Assembly (NCBI GenBank): GCA_016800925.1
Contig: JABCPU010000228.1
Span: forward strand, 1-64,000
DNA length: 64,000 nt
DNA from: Suillus spraguei
Lineage: Eukaryota > Basidiomycota > Agaricomycetes > Boletales > Suillaceae
Direction: 5' to 3'
Each line of letters opens with the position of its first letter. Positions within the stretch are counted from its first letter, which is position 1. The translations under genes were made by a program, and so were the position numbers. Of the stretch, positions 33,935 to 45,701 are shown piece after piece. The notes under the pieces are model-generated. The model worked only from the letters and a program-made list of their open reading frames with translations, was not told where the DNA came from and did not search any database.

Positions 33935-36331
33935 CTACAGCGGGTTAAGTCCTACTTCGCCCACAAAGTGCCCATTTGCCAGATTATTGAGTTTATCTTC
34001 TTCCTTGTCGAGCTTACGAACGGCGATCCAAAACAGGAAGCCACCAACACCCGCAAGGATAGCACTGATGGCATAGTTCCATACGAGCAATGGATCCAGC
34101 GAGAGCGCTATTATAATTATGTGAGAGTGCGTTCGTAGACAACAACAAAACGATGATGACGTACAGACAAAAGCCTCGCCAATGGCAGCTGAAACTGCAT
34201 TCATGAAGAGAAACACAGACATGACCAAACTACGCATGTTCGTCGGTGCTTTGGTGAATGCATACTCGAGACCGGTGATCGATGCAAAAATTTCAGAGAA
34301 TGCGATAAGCACATATCTATATTCACCATCAATATCTAGGTGCACACTTGGGAAAGTAACTCACGAGCCACTCTGAATCCACACATTCAGAGGAGAAACA
34401 AGTGGGTTCCCGTTTGCGTCTTCGCAGGTTGCAGCGTGGTGCCCACAAGGGTTTGTCTTGTAAATATAGTACTGCACAACGGCAGCCCAGATCATTGATG
34501 CGGCTGCCGTGCCGAAGCCCCAAGCGATTTTCTTCAAAGAGGTGAACTGGATACCAGCACGTGCAAGTGCTGGGTAGATCTGTGATCGTCAAAATGAGAT
34601 CAGGAAAATTACGTTTCCTCACCATACTTACCAATAAATCACATATCGGGATAAAAATAATGAGAGCAAAGGGATCAAGGTTGGACAGAATGTCGTTAGG
34701 TAGGCCATTGGTGGTCATCGTTGCAGCCTGTGAGATCAAATTATTGTTAAGTTGATTGTAACACAGCCCTGTGTGGCGTAAAATTTAGCTACAAAGGAAG
34801 CGGGCCGAATACGGAGAACTCACAGTAAAGTGGGAACCAGATGAAAACGCCGCAAGCTTTGAAACCACGTCGGACTTCATCAACCCACTGGTCGTCAAAG
34901 GTCATCCATCTAGGCTTCCCGCCAACCTGCTTAGAGGGCTTGGCACTTTCCCAGAAATCATCGGAGTTGAGATTTTTGATTGTCTTATATGGATTCCATG
35001 ACCATCGTCCGCGTTGGGCATACCGCCAAATGCGCAGCGCAGCTGGAAGAACAGAACCTTGCGGTGGAGAACTGCGATAACGACTACGACCATACCAAAG
35101 AACCAGGGGGGAGATACAGAACACTGCAGTAGGTAATGTATAGGCCAGCCAGAAGCCAACATACTAGGGCACGTCAGAGTTTTAAATTTTCAGAGTTTGT
35201 CTTTTGGAACATACCTTTTCAGCATAAACCATTCCGATCTGACCAATGAGAGCACCGATGTTGATGAAAAGGTAGAAATACTGCGGGTGGTGTCAGTGAC
35301 AGCTTAAAACGCACGTTGAACTCAGCTTACCATATAGATTCTCGTGGTGGTCATGGTTGGGTCAACAATGACACGCTCGCCTGAACTAGTCACAGTAATG
35401 TAACATTTAGTTATCCGATATTGCTCCGCAACCAAAGGAGAGACATTCGACTTAAAGCCGCCGGTGCCAGTGCCAGTGATAATTATGGATAGGATGAATA
35501 TGCCAAGTGATGCACGACTGCCGATGATACCAGGGATTGAAGATACGATCATGATGATATGACCCAACATGGCAATAGCAACACTCCAGCAGATTGTTTT
35601 GTAACGACCCCAGTATGTATCAGCGATATAGGCGCCAGCGATCGGACAGAGATAAACCCTAAATAAACGCGCTATCAAGGGACTGAACAAGATATGGATA
35701 GAAGTGCACGAACCAGAACTGATAGAACGTGGTGAGGCCTGTAGACATTTGTTGACCAGCTCCAAGAGCACCAGATTGGCCATTTGCACCACCTGCACCC
35801 GTACGGGAGAAAGGAGGAAGGGGTTGCTGAATGTAGTTGGTCTGGAGGAGAAAGTCGTTCGTACAACTAATTGTTGGTGAGTGATGAAAGTTCTACTTAC
35901 AAAGACAACACTAGAGCCTTTGAAAGTGAGGTATTGAAAATTGGCACAATGTCATAGTGATCAAGGTGTGCAACGTACCATAGTACTGAAAAGTATGATA
36001 AGTGAGCGATCATGATTTGACAAATAAACTCACAGAGAATCGCTCCGCCAGTTCCACGATAGCAATCACTGAAATGAATTTCAACTTCAATGAACTACAT
36101 TTGAATAAGAGACAACTCACGATATGCATTCCATGGAATTTTGTCAGATACACGTCTGAGAGTGAGCATCTCTTCTGCAGTAGGGAACTGCAAGCCTTCA
36201 TGGATGCTGTCAGCATCGTTGTCCAAAGGATCAGCAACCATATTCTCTGAGAGCTTTTTCTCCCAGTCGTAAACAGGGTTGCCGTGCTGATTAGCCTGGA
36301 CAAGGCCTACGATGATATCACTATCTGCCAT
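33935..36331 (-). CDS. PTR2/POT-family oligopeptide transporter, single-base frameshift
   Basis: Twelve exons: 36121-36331, 36034-36068, 35979-35985 (7 nt), 35901-35917, 35714-35840, 35331-35658, 35215-35280, 34824-35163, 34632-34768, 34365-34579, 34165-34316 and 33935-34107; about 602 residues. Family motifs are clear: VELAERFSYYG, ITGTGTGGFKSNVSPLVAEQY, YFYLFINIGALIG and LAYTLPTAVF. The protein is a twelve-helix proton-coupled di/tripeptide importer of the plasma membrane. The conserved TNYIQQP reads in one frame and the following LPPFSRTGAGG in the next, because a run of C at 35820-35822 is one base short. Everything downstream is open, so this is either a very recent mutation or a base-call error. 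The 7-nt exon TACTATG codes part of the signature. Confidence 0.9.
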
Positions 36332-36949
36332 GCTGAACGATTAATAGTTCTGCTGGTGGAAAAGGGCGGAAAAGTAAAACGTCGAAGCCAAGACTTAAGG
36401 CGTGTGGTCATTGTCGTGAGGATTTGCTTTTATGAAGGCAGGTGGTCTACAGATATGATCAATTTATCGCCGCTGTGCCACAGTTGTACAACCATCCTAG
36501 TTCCTAAAGAGCTTGTTATGTAAGCATTTATGCTCCGACGGACACATTTCATCATATCATGATCCGCATGCACTTTATCGTCTAAACGACGAACGACTGA
36601 CCATTACATTCTACAGCTGTACTATTACATGGGCGTATCAGCGAACATCACGGCCCATATCAATTGTTGTCGTTTTACGAATTTTTGATTCCATTGAATC
36701 AACCGCAGTCAAACAACCACCCACCACAGGTTTTGGTACCAACTTCCAGGCACTGATCTTATGTGACAACCTGTGCATGGTCGTGTGCGTGCACAACAAC
36801 TTCCTTCGGTGGCATCGTTCTATCTTCAGTATCTTGGCAGTTTGTGCTATCATGCCTCGGTTTCATGCTTCGTGCCTGTGGTTCAATCCATATCAAAACT
36901 TTTGTCGCGAGGTTCTGAGGATCATGTCTTCCATCGGATCATCGGATGT
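36332..36949. other. intergenic
   Basis: 5' flank of the PTR2 gene. No further gene seen. Confidence 0.5.
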
Positions 36950-37590
36950 AACCGGCGTAGCCACCTCCTTGGTGTCGATCAGGTCAATCAAAAATATCTC
37001 GTGATAATCACTGGCACTGCCAGAATATTCTCCAGCGCCTCTCAATTATGATCTGGTCTGCCACCCTGGCAATGGACAATTCATACTCCTGCGGTATTAC
37101 ATTTCTGAAAAACGAATCCAGAGGTAGATGCCTGGAACAATAGCCCAAACAACGAAAAGACAAGCGACTCCGTCAAACAGGCGTAAGATGCACTAGATAT
37201 GTATTCGATATCATTCTCATGTGGTGGATTTGTGGTGATAAAAACTGTCGTAGTGGTAAGCACGAGTCCTTGCTGCGCAAGAACAAATTACATAAAGCGA
37301 TAATTTTAAATGAATGATGCCCATATCGACTTACTACGACGCTGATTTGTTGGAGCTGCTGCAGATATCGCTCATGCAGCTTTTCCCAGGTGTTTCCTTT
37401 CTTCAAAATCTTGTGTAACCCGCGCAGATTACCGTACCCGGTGAATACGTAGCAGCACATTGTGAAGATATGCTTCGCAATAGAGGAAGATGGAACTTCC
37501 CAGGCGTCTGGAAATAAATTTGACGAACGGGTTTGGGGCAGCGTGTTGTTGTCCTGACGGTGGGTCAGTATTATCACCTGAGTTAGACAT
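36950..37590 (-). pseudogene. unnamed multi-pass membrane protein family, decayed member A
   Basis: Exon 1 (37335-37590) encodes HIFTMCCYVFTGYGNL, GNTWEKLHERYLQQLQQ. Exon 2 (37087-37272) encodes QGLVLTTTTVFITTNPP and LTESLVFSLFGLLFQ. The start of exon 3 (IIIERRWRIFW, from 37052) is followed by a 16-bp deletion compared with member B (55033-55969). The start ATG (37590) and the conserved exon-1 sequence are in different frames, and the C-terminal exon is missing. A TATA-like sequence lies at 37641-37650, as in member B. Function unknown; see the intact members at 55033 and 60963. Confidence 0.75.
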
Positions 37591-37640
37591 AGCAGCAGTA
37601 AGGCGGAAACTGAGCTGAAAACAATTGTCAGGATATATAG

Positions 37641-37650
37641 CCTATATAAA
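37641..37650 (-). promoter_or_regulatory. TATA-like box of membrane-family member A
   Basis: Minus-strand TTTATATAGG lies about 50-60 bases upstream of the start codon at 37590, the same position and wording as upstream of member B. Confidence 0.4.
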
Positions 37651-38947
37651 GGGTTTCAAAAGGCTGCCTCATGGTGACTGCATGTGAGACCTAATGGCAC
37701 AATATTATTTATTTCATTTCAGTCTTACAGCACAGGAAATGTACGTGTAACTTACCTCACATGAGCGCTGAGTAACAATTGCAGGAGGGATGATAAATCT
37801 AGTAGCTGTACAACTTCACAGCACTACGATCATGGTTCTACCCCAAGCATCTCTAAAGGGATGGGCCACGTTTCAGAGGGGACAAACTATGCTCATAATT
37901 TCAATGCCTTGTGAACTTGGTGTAAGACTCTGTAAGTACCAGCCTAAATTCAATTCGAGAAGGTAATTAAAACGCACCATGCAAGCAGGGCTCGAATCTT
38001 GATTCTCAACCCTGAACGCTATATAAAAAGTTCAGTGCGGTTGCTTATCGTCAAATGAGAGACTGCTGAAGACGCCTGCTAGAAGCGCCAGCGCTGTCAT
38101 TTCCTGGATAATAATTACGGAAGTTACGCACCAGATTGAACTGAGAACCTAAATCTAACCAAGCTTATAGTGAATGCACGCGAGTGCAGGTAATGGAAGA
38201 AACCGATGCGCATGTACATCGGATACAGTGATAAACTCTCGAAGTCCAAGTCACTCGCATGCAGTGAAAGAGGCTGAATGAAATGAGTTGGGAGTGATTT
38301 TGGCATGGACCTGGTAATCACGATGCGTGAGAGCATAAAGTTCATCTTTGTTCAAGCGAACAATTAAAATCGCACCTGCTAAGTGCTAACCTAAAGAAGG
38401 AATAAAGAGAACAGCCAGCCCACAGCGTTTCCATCGAGTTCCTGTTCTGCTTTCTGTGAATATGTTGAAACGGATGCCACGAGTCGGTGACAGCATGTGG
38501 TGTACGGCGAATTTCGAAAATCCTCCCAAAGGCTTTGAAATTCACCCGCGTGAATTACCGTGAATTTGAGCGAATTTCTCTCATCAGAAGGATCAGGTAG
38601 AGACTGGGACAAAATTCTGGTTGCAGTCAAGCACAGATGCCTAATTTTTCTTCACTGTCTAGAACTCCACAGGCATTCGGCTGTGATCGTCATTCAACCA
38701 GTCCACGCTGTTAATCCTCCGAATCCAAATCTGATATGGGTAACACGAGAGTGTGGGTTTTGGGCGGAGGAGATTTCCGACGAACAGCAGGCAGACCAGA
38801 GCGCTTGCCAAGGACCGTGGTTTCCATATCACACCACCTGACCAATGGTTTGTATAGCCTCTGCTGTTTCTATTGTAATCGAATTTGATATGAAAAATGA
38901 AGTGAAACGCGGACCTTAGGATTGAAGGTGCCACTGTCGAATTTTGA
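37651..38947. other. intergenic
   Basis: No supported gene between the family-A pseudogene and the pogo-like element. Confidence 0.5.
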
Positions 38948-38949
38948 TA

Positions 38950-41900
38950 CTATGCCTCACGGTGGAATCGTCACCCCCGAAAGTCGTCAGTCACACTTTT
39001 GTCACAGCAGTTCACTGCTGCCGCTTTCAAATTCCGCTCGGCAACGCCTAAAAAAATTGTTACAGGTCAAAAATTATGATTGGTTGGTGTGACGTGGAGT
39101 ATTGTAGGGGATGTGGTTGTAATTATAATGGCTGTATGGTGCAGGAAATGCTTCATGAGAATGAGAACTATGTGGTCCATGATGAGGCAAATGAACTTGA
39201 TGCTGGTGTGAAGTAAAATGTCCGGAAAATTGCTGAGATGCTGGTATGTTGCTGCGAGTTGGATGTACAGGAGGATTGTAAGGTATTTCATGGCGTGGAT
39301 CAGGACTATTTATGTTAGAATCATTAGGATGTTCGCGAGAAGAATAATGAGAGCTATTGGCAGGTAGTGCTGGAATGGGTGGAATTTCAATGGGTGCAGC
39401 GCTGATGGTAGTTGAATTGTCAGTTGCTGATGTGGCGTTTCTCGCGCGCGTTCTGCCATTGCCAAACAGAGCTGAAAATCGTGGGTTGTTGGCCAGATGA
39501 GCATTAGGTGGGTCGGCAATGTACTCCTTGATTCTCGAAGTGAGAGTTGCAACGGTCCCCTCGCGAGAAAGCCCCAGAGCGCCAGCAATGGCGATAAAAT
39601 CATCCTTGAGTCGATAAGAAGATAAGGCATCAAAGGTTTTCGTTGTGATGTCGTGCTCGATTCGAGTAAGTCGAGCGCTGTCATCAGCCTTTTTCTTGGC
39701 TTGCTTCTCGGCTTCGGCTTTCTCCTTCTCGCGTTGTTCTGCTTCATGTTTATTAAAATCTTCCTCGAGTTCGGGCAGTGTGACGAAGCGCGATCGTAAT
39801 TTGACGGATTTCCTCGTCCGTTTCTTCTTCTGATTGGCCAGCTGTGTGTTTGACTCGGATAATGCTCGCTGCCCAAGCGTACAATGTGCGTTCGCAGATT
39901 GGAGCTGCGCGGTAAGCATTCGGATGATTTCAAGGAGTTTTTTATTGTCGTGATACATCTGCTGAAGTTGGTTCCACAGTGCATCCTTGGATAAAGACAT
40001 GGCATGGCTGTAAGGGGGCAGGAAAGGGACTGGGAGAGGTTCTGATAATGGTGAGGAAGACCGGGTGACATGAGTAGCAGATTCGTTGCTGTGCGTTGTT
40101 GAGGAGGATGCCAGTGGCTGGGGAGAAGATTGTATTGAGACGGGTGCAGCTGCTAGCTCCGGATCATCAGTTGTGGTCACGTCAGCGGTATTTTCTTCAT
40201 CGGTCTCCTGTTCGTCTATGTCTATGCTCTCACCATCAGATTCCAGCTCAATGTCACTGCCGTTTCCATCTTCCGAGTCCTCCGAGTCATTGCCGGGGAT
40301 ATAATCTTCATCAACATCCATTTCCGTGTCACTTGTGAAGGAAAACGGTGAGGATGGAACTTCGGTAGGATAAGATGGTGGCATGTGGGCTTTGGATGAT
40401 GACGCCATGCTTGGTGCAAAATCTCGCTCCGTGAAAACTGAAGGGTCAAGGGGGTACAATCCAGTCTTTTTGAACGCGTTTTTGATGAGCTCGGGAGTGA
40501 TGGCATTCTGGGTGGACATATATTCATGAATGAAATTGTAACGATCGATTTCGATGCCCTCAGCGAGACGTTTATCACAGTGCTTGGACCAGGCACGTTG
40601 CACAGATGAAAATACGTTCACATCAAGTGGCTGCATTTTATGGGTCACCTTCGAAGGGAATGCATGACAGATGACACCATGCTTATATGCGGCCCTCTTC
40701 ATCTTGTCCGTTTCATGTGAGTCATGCCCATCATAGGTAAGAACAATGGGTTTTTCTGGATCGACACGGTGTTTCTCTGCGAAAGGAACAAAGAGTTCTG
40801 AGAACCACTTTTCGGCAATCTCACGATCTGTCCATCCTGATGGTGATGTCGAGAAGCTGTTTCATTAAGTTCACTAGATAAGACCACAGTAATCAGATGA
40901 TCATGTTCACTCACCCTCCAACTTGATCTTTGAGATCTCGTAGGTCCGGAGGTGGCCCATCAGTAAGAACAAACCAGGGTGGCATTCTAACTCCTGCAGC
41001 AGAAATGCACTCGATAATTGTTACAAGCTCTAGGTTATCACTGTGCGTCCGGTACCGATTCACATCCTCTCTAGCAAAGATGAACTTGCTTCCATCATTC
41101 TTCCTTCCACCCCCCATCTGATTACCCTTTTCATCCATATTCCAATGATGCTCTGGCGGAATGCCCTTATATTTGACCTCGAGCTGCTTCCGCATGTCAA
41201 AGAACTCCCCAATCGTAGCCTTGTTGAAGTTCTGGCTGCGCTTGGGATCTAGCCCACGTGGTTTTGACATACAAAGAGCAGGGTGCCGGCGTAGAAAGCC
41301 ATAGTGCCAGTTGTGTCCTGGATAATGACCAGTGAGATCAAAAACCTGAGCATGTAACTGCTTTGGGTGAAGAGGCTTGGCCATTGATGAATTAAGGTTG
41401 CACCAGTCGAGAATGGTCTGCTCTTGTGCAGGCGTGAGGATCTGCTGACCTACATGTGCCTCGCGACGTGGTTTATGTTCCCCTGAGTACCGTTCACCCA
41501 AAGTTGTGCGAGGTATCTAGTTTGATAAAATCATGAGAGTTATTAAAACAGTGACTCGGAGAGGGCAAAATACTAGCTTACATTATTGGCCAATGCGGCT
41601 TCTTTGATGGTCTTGTAGACCTTGGTTGTAATCCCCTGGATGGCAGTCTGGATCCGCTGCTCATAAGTGGGATCACGCGACTCTCGTGATTTGCCTTTTG
41701 GGCGAACCATGCCTGAATGTGTCAGCTCACTGAAAAGTCGTCACAGCCAGTCAACAGCCAGTGGTAGTATTTTTTAGAACTCCGCCACGGCAGCGCTCGG
41801 CTGGCTGTCACCAGCGTGACTTTGACGGCTTTCAATGAACTTCACCGTTTCTTAATAAAAATTGATCGTTCAACCTCGCAATGAAAGGTGCATGATAGAA

Positions 41901-42000
41901 ACATCGACTCAAGTTCTGAATTGTGTGTAGAGGTAAGAATTGAGTGAGATATTTAGGTCGTGACGACTTTCGGGGGTGACGATTCCACCGTGAGGCATAG
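38950..42000 (-). mobile_element. intact pogo/Tigger-like DNA transposon (Tc1-mariner superfamily)
   Basis: Perfect 40-bp terminal inverted repeats at 38950-38989 and 41961-42000 (ends CTATGCCTCACGGTGG) are flanked by the TA target duplication (38948-38949, 42001-42002). The 3051-bp element holds a single complete transposase gene on the minus strand. Perfect repeats and an undamaged gene mark a recent insertion. Confidence 0.95.
39074..41710 (-). CDS. pogo-like DD35D transposase with helix-turn-helix/CENP-B-type N-terminus
   Basis: Exons 41582-41710, 40915-41516 and 39074-40856 give 837 residues without a break. The N-terminus (ITTKVYKTIKEAALANNIP) is a pipsqueak-type helix-turn-helix, followed by a Tc5/CENP-B-type DNA-binding stretch (HPKQLHAQVFDLTGHYPG). 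The DDE catalytic domain has Asp171 (HWNMDEKG), Asp286 (LTYDGHDSH) and Asp322 (HKMQPLDVNVF); the last two are 35 residues apart. The C-terminal 450 residues hold an acidic run (EDSEDGNGSDIELESDGES), a Leu-rich coiled segment, a Lys/Glu-rich helix, and a His/Pro-rich end. It would bind the 40-bp ends and cut and paste the element into TA. Length exceeds that of most pogo transposases because of the tail. Confidence 0.95.
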
Positions 42001-42099
42001 TATGGTTTTGATTGAGTGTGCCGACTTCCTGCTTACGTTGTCGAGCAGAGTTGAGTTGAGTATCCTAACATGTCTCCAAATTCACTCAAAGTCACACGA

Positions 42100-42410
42100 G
42101 CCTCTGAAAATCATATACTAATTCACCTGCAAGAAACGAGCCACTGAGGCGCTTTCTAGGAGATACATAACTGGGTTTAGTTAAATGGTGCAAATGGAAT
42201 TCCATTTGCGATGCTGCCAGAGTATTCATTTCTTGATGATTTGAAAGATCTGCACGAGGTGAATGAAGGTGAATGCAGATGTGTAAAATGATGTTGTCTT
42301 CGGTTACCGGGAGGCGTGTATCCGCGATCATAGTATGCAGTTGCGTTGCTTCCTCAGTGGGGAAGACTACTTTTAAAAGCGTACATCGATTGTACCACAC
42401 TTTCAGAGTA
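42100..42410 (-). pseudogene. Helitron helicase fragment
   Basis: On the minus strand, LPVTEDNIILHICIHLHSPRAD matches the helicase part of the Helitron at 14191-19552 (IPVTDDNVNLHSSIHPHSPRAD). Frames around it are broken. Neither Helitron terminus is found nearby, so only an internal relic remains, close to the pogo-like element. Confidence 0.7.
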
Positions 42411-42824
42411 TAGCTTTTCTGTTGATGATTAAAGAACACTTCCGAACCTCGCTAGCTCCCCGGATGATGATACGGGGTTTTTCGCTACTGCTGAACATGC
42501 TGATCCTGGGTGTGGTTTCTTGCAGTTAGCCGCCCATGCCCCAATCCCACAAAATTGTGGCATCAGTGATGACAACCGTCCCATAGAATGTAGATATACG
42601 TATGTGCAACATGAGGCATTTCCAAAGTTCTATGCAAGCGAATGTCTAGTTGCGTGACGGTGTGGTTAGCTGGTTGGTTAAGTAATGGATGATGGATAAG
42701 GTATGAGTCGTGAATCAGTCCTTGGCTGGTATAAGTAATAGTTGCATGAGGAGATAAGGTTATGTTAGTATAGGTCCTGCTAGATCAGAAAGCAGTTCGA
42801 GTTAGCTCAGCACCCGCCAGAATA

Positions 42825-45701
42825 CTATGAATTAGGAATGTGAGCCGCCACATCAGTCAAAATGCGAGGACGACGCACCAAGCTGTTTTTCGGTTTTGGA
42901 TAATTCCACAACGTAAGGTTGGGATCTGGTGATGGCATCCATCAGTATCAACTTCGAAGTGTCGGTAAGTTTGACGAACTCATATACGAATCCATATGCG
43001 CGTTGATATAGTCCGCCGTAGGGTAGTCTGCAGGACTGCACCCAACATTCGTCTGTCCTTTCCGCTGGTACACACGAACGTAATCAACAAGCATCTCAGC
43101 AGGAAAGATCATCGTGCTTAGATCAATTGTCTGCCAGCCCGCTGGAAAGGACGTTAGTGAGTATTTCTACGAGGAAGAAAAGTCAACACACGTGATATAC
43201 CCAGGTTGAGGACGATGGACTAGTAGAATGGATGCATCAGGCGGGATGACACGGAGAAAGACGAAGACGAACCATTGGCTCTACAGAGATCAGTCGCTGC
43301 GATACACCCGTGCCATTTGGTAGCGGATCGGGACCAAGTGCTGCGGCACCAAGACGCGCGGACTCGACGCCGGCGGTCTGCCATGTGATATATCCATCTG
43401 AGGGATTTGAGGGATCCGACCAATACTCGAAACCTGCAGAATGTCAGACAATTAAAAGGTGGGGTTCGCAAAATCACTTACCGAAAGTCGTGAACTGCGC
43501 GCCAGATTCTTGGAAAAGATTATCAGGAAGGACCGTTAGGGCAGATACTGCTTGTTGGCTGGTGGCAGAAGAGATGTTAGTCCCCAAAGAAACAACAGTT
43601 GTGTGATGTCGAAACCACAAATCATAATGAAAATGGCACTCACACCGCACTCCCTTGATAACTGTTCGCATTTGTGATATTAGGCGTGTTGATAAACCAC
43701 TCATCTTGGGTGTTATTGAGATAGGTGTAATCATGCGAGAAGGGCGCAAACTGGGCGGACTGCGAGACGACCTGGCCCGAGCCCAGCTTATTGTGCTCGA
43801 CCTCAAGAATATCAATTTCAGGAGCACCACGGCCGACATTCACGGATGGCCCGGGATGATCTTCTCCTGGGCAGGTGCATGACCTGGGTAGAGTGTTAGT
43901 GGTGTGCGTGTCCAACGTTGAGCGTGAACAGTGGGTATGTGCACCAGGGGCAAATACAAAAAAGACTAGTATGACTTACGAGAGGCGCTGTCCTGACAGC
44001 CATGATAACTCATCATTGTACTTGGGCTTCGAGGCGTTTGATTGGAGAGCAGCAGCTGGTCCAGAACCATCCGGCTCTGTTTGGTTCGGGAAAGTGCCAA
44101 CATCACAGGAGTTGTAACTGAAGCAGAGTAAGTACCTGAATCGCTGTTCAAATAATTGAACTCACGAGTAAGGCCATACGCCGTCTGTAGTCGCACCATA
44201 CCCCGGACGTCCAAGATTACCCATTGTCCATGCACCCGGCCACTAAATTAATCCATAAATTAGTACTACACATCCCAAACCACTCCCTGTTTAGAGGCAT
44301 GCTCAGCACTCACGTAACCCTGTGTCTCTTGATTTGGCCCCGGTAAACTGATCGACACTTCAACATAGCCGCCCGTAAAGCAAAACTTGTTCCAACTCTG
44401 AAGCATACCACTCCGGTAAGGCAAGTCATTCTCGGGGATCTGGTCCATGACGATGCTCAGGTACCCATCCCTTGTTGTTATCTGGGCGGGGTCATACCAC
44501 TCCTGATCGTTGGTAGTCCAGTACCAGATATTTACGGCTTCCCAGAAAGGATCATCCCCAGGCCAGAAAGAGCGGTTGGGTGTATTGAATTCGTCCGAGA
44601 AGACTAGTTCGTAAGAGAGGCCATCAAAGCCTGTCCGTGTTGCAGCACTACTAGGCGTATCAGGATCGATAAGCTGTGGCATTTGGAACCTGGATGGCCA
44701 CACCGTCAGTCAGGCGGTCTATATCACTAGAAAAAAAATAGAACAACAGCGAAATAGTGAAGTGGTGGGACGCACAGAAACGGGATCTGGCCTGTTCCAT
44801 TGACGAGCGCGTTGCCTGTGATTGCATCGTTCAGGGCGCGATCGTGATAATACGTGACAACGGGGTAGATGATGAAGAGACAGAAGAGGGCCAAGATGAG
44901 AATGAGGAGGACCGAAACATTGAGGATACCTCTAAGGGGAAAGACACTACTACTGAAAGAGTCATCATCAGGATCATTAAGGGGTTCATCCTCATCTGGC
45001 TCGTCAAGGGCTGGGTCATAGACGTAAGGCACAAGAATACCACGTGCATTCCAAGCGCCGGAAGGGTACTTGCTGTCGTATGAAAGTGAGAAAATGGAAT
45101 CTCCTGAAGTAGTGAGGACTGAATTGCGGTTAGGGAGTGGCTTCGGTGGGATTAATGGACCGCGGTCGTCTTCTGCGGCTAGACGATACAGGATCATTGA
45201 ACCACGCTGACTAGAAGGTAGTGAGGCTGTGTTAGGTGCAGCGAGGACCTGGGAGTCCTCTGAAGCCACGCGGGTGAATTGCATGCTTTGGCGAGACTGC
45301 GACCGATGACGCGAATAGGACTGAGGAGAAGCTGGGGATGAAATGGAGAAATTGGGGTTCAAGGGAGAGGATACGTAGTTCAGATTGGCGTTGCAAGACA
45401 AGGGGCGTGTGGGCGTGTGTGTGGACTGAGGTGAATCTGAACGGAGGAGGGGAGTTTCGAAATTGGACGTGCTAGGTGTTTGCGAGGACAGCATGTACTG
45501 GGTGACTTCTGGACGTCGTGCTTCATCACGGTCAACGTACTGGACTATTTGGTCGTTAGCATCGTGTGGACTGGCCATGCGATCTTCACGTTGCGCATCA
45601 ATGAAGGTTGTTTCATGCCAAACAGAGTTATTTGTAGAGTCGTCCAAATGTTCGCTGCCAGAAGAACTAGTCCGTTCTGCGGACATTGTACCTACTAGCA
45701 T
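42825..45701 (-). CDS. KRE6/SKN1-like beta-glucan synthesis-associated protein (GH16)
   Basis: Ten exons give 761 residues: 44776-45701, 44314-44689, 44166-44242, 43980-44117, 43644-43883, 43482-43558, 43273-43433, 43192-43219, 42980-43141 and 42825-42925. A Ser-rich cytosolic N-terminus of about 255 residues precedes one membrane anchor (GILNVSVLLILILALFCLF, about 257-281): a type II membrane protein. The GH16-like lumenal domain has FDGLSYELVFSDEFN, PGAWTMGNLGRPGYGATTDG, the catalytic-type motif GAPEIDILEVE (Glu528/Glu533), LVDYVRVYQRKGQTNVGCSP and PTADYINAHMDSY. Yeast Kre6/Skn1 act in the ER/Golgi in beta-1,6-glucan formation. The first ATG in frame is used; a second lies 15 bases downstream. 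The C-terminus continues past the usual KNSL end with RRPRILTDVAAHIPNS. Confidence 0.93.
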
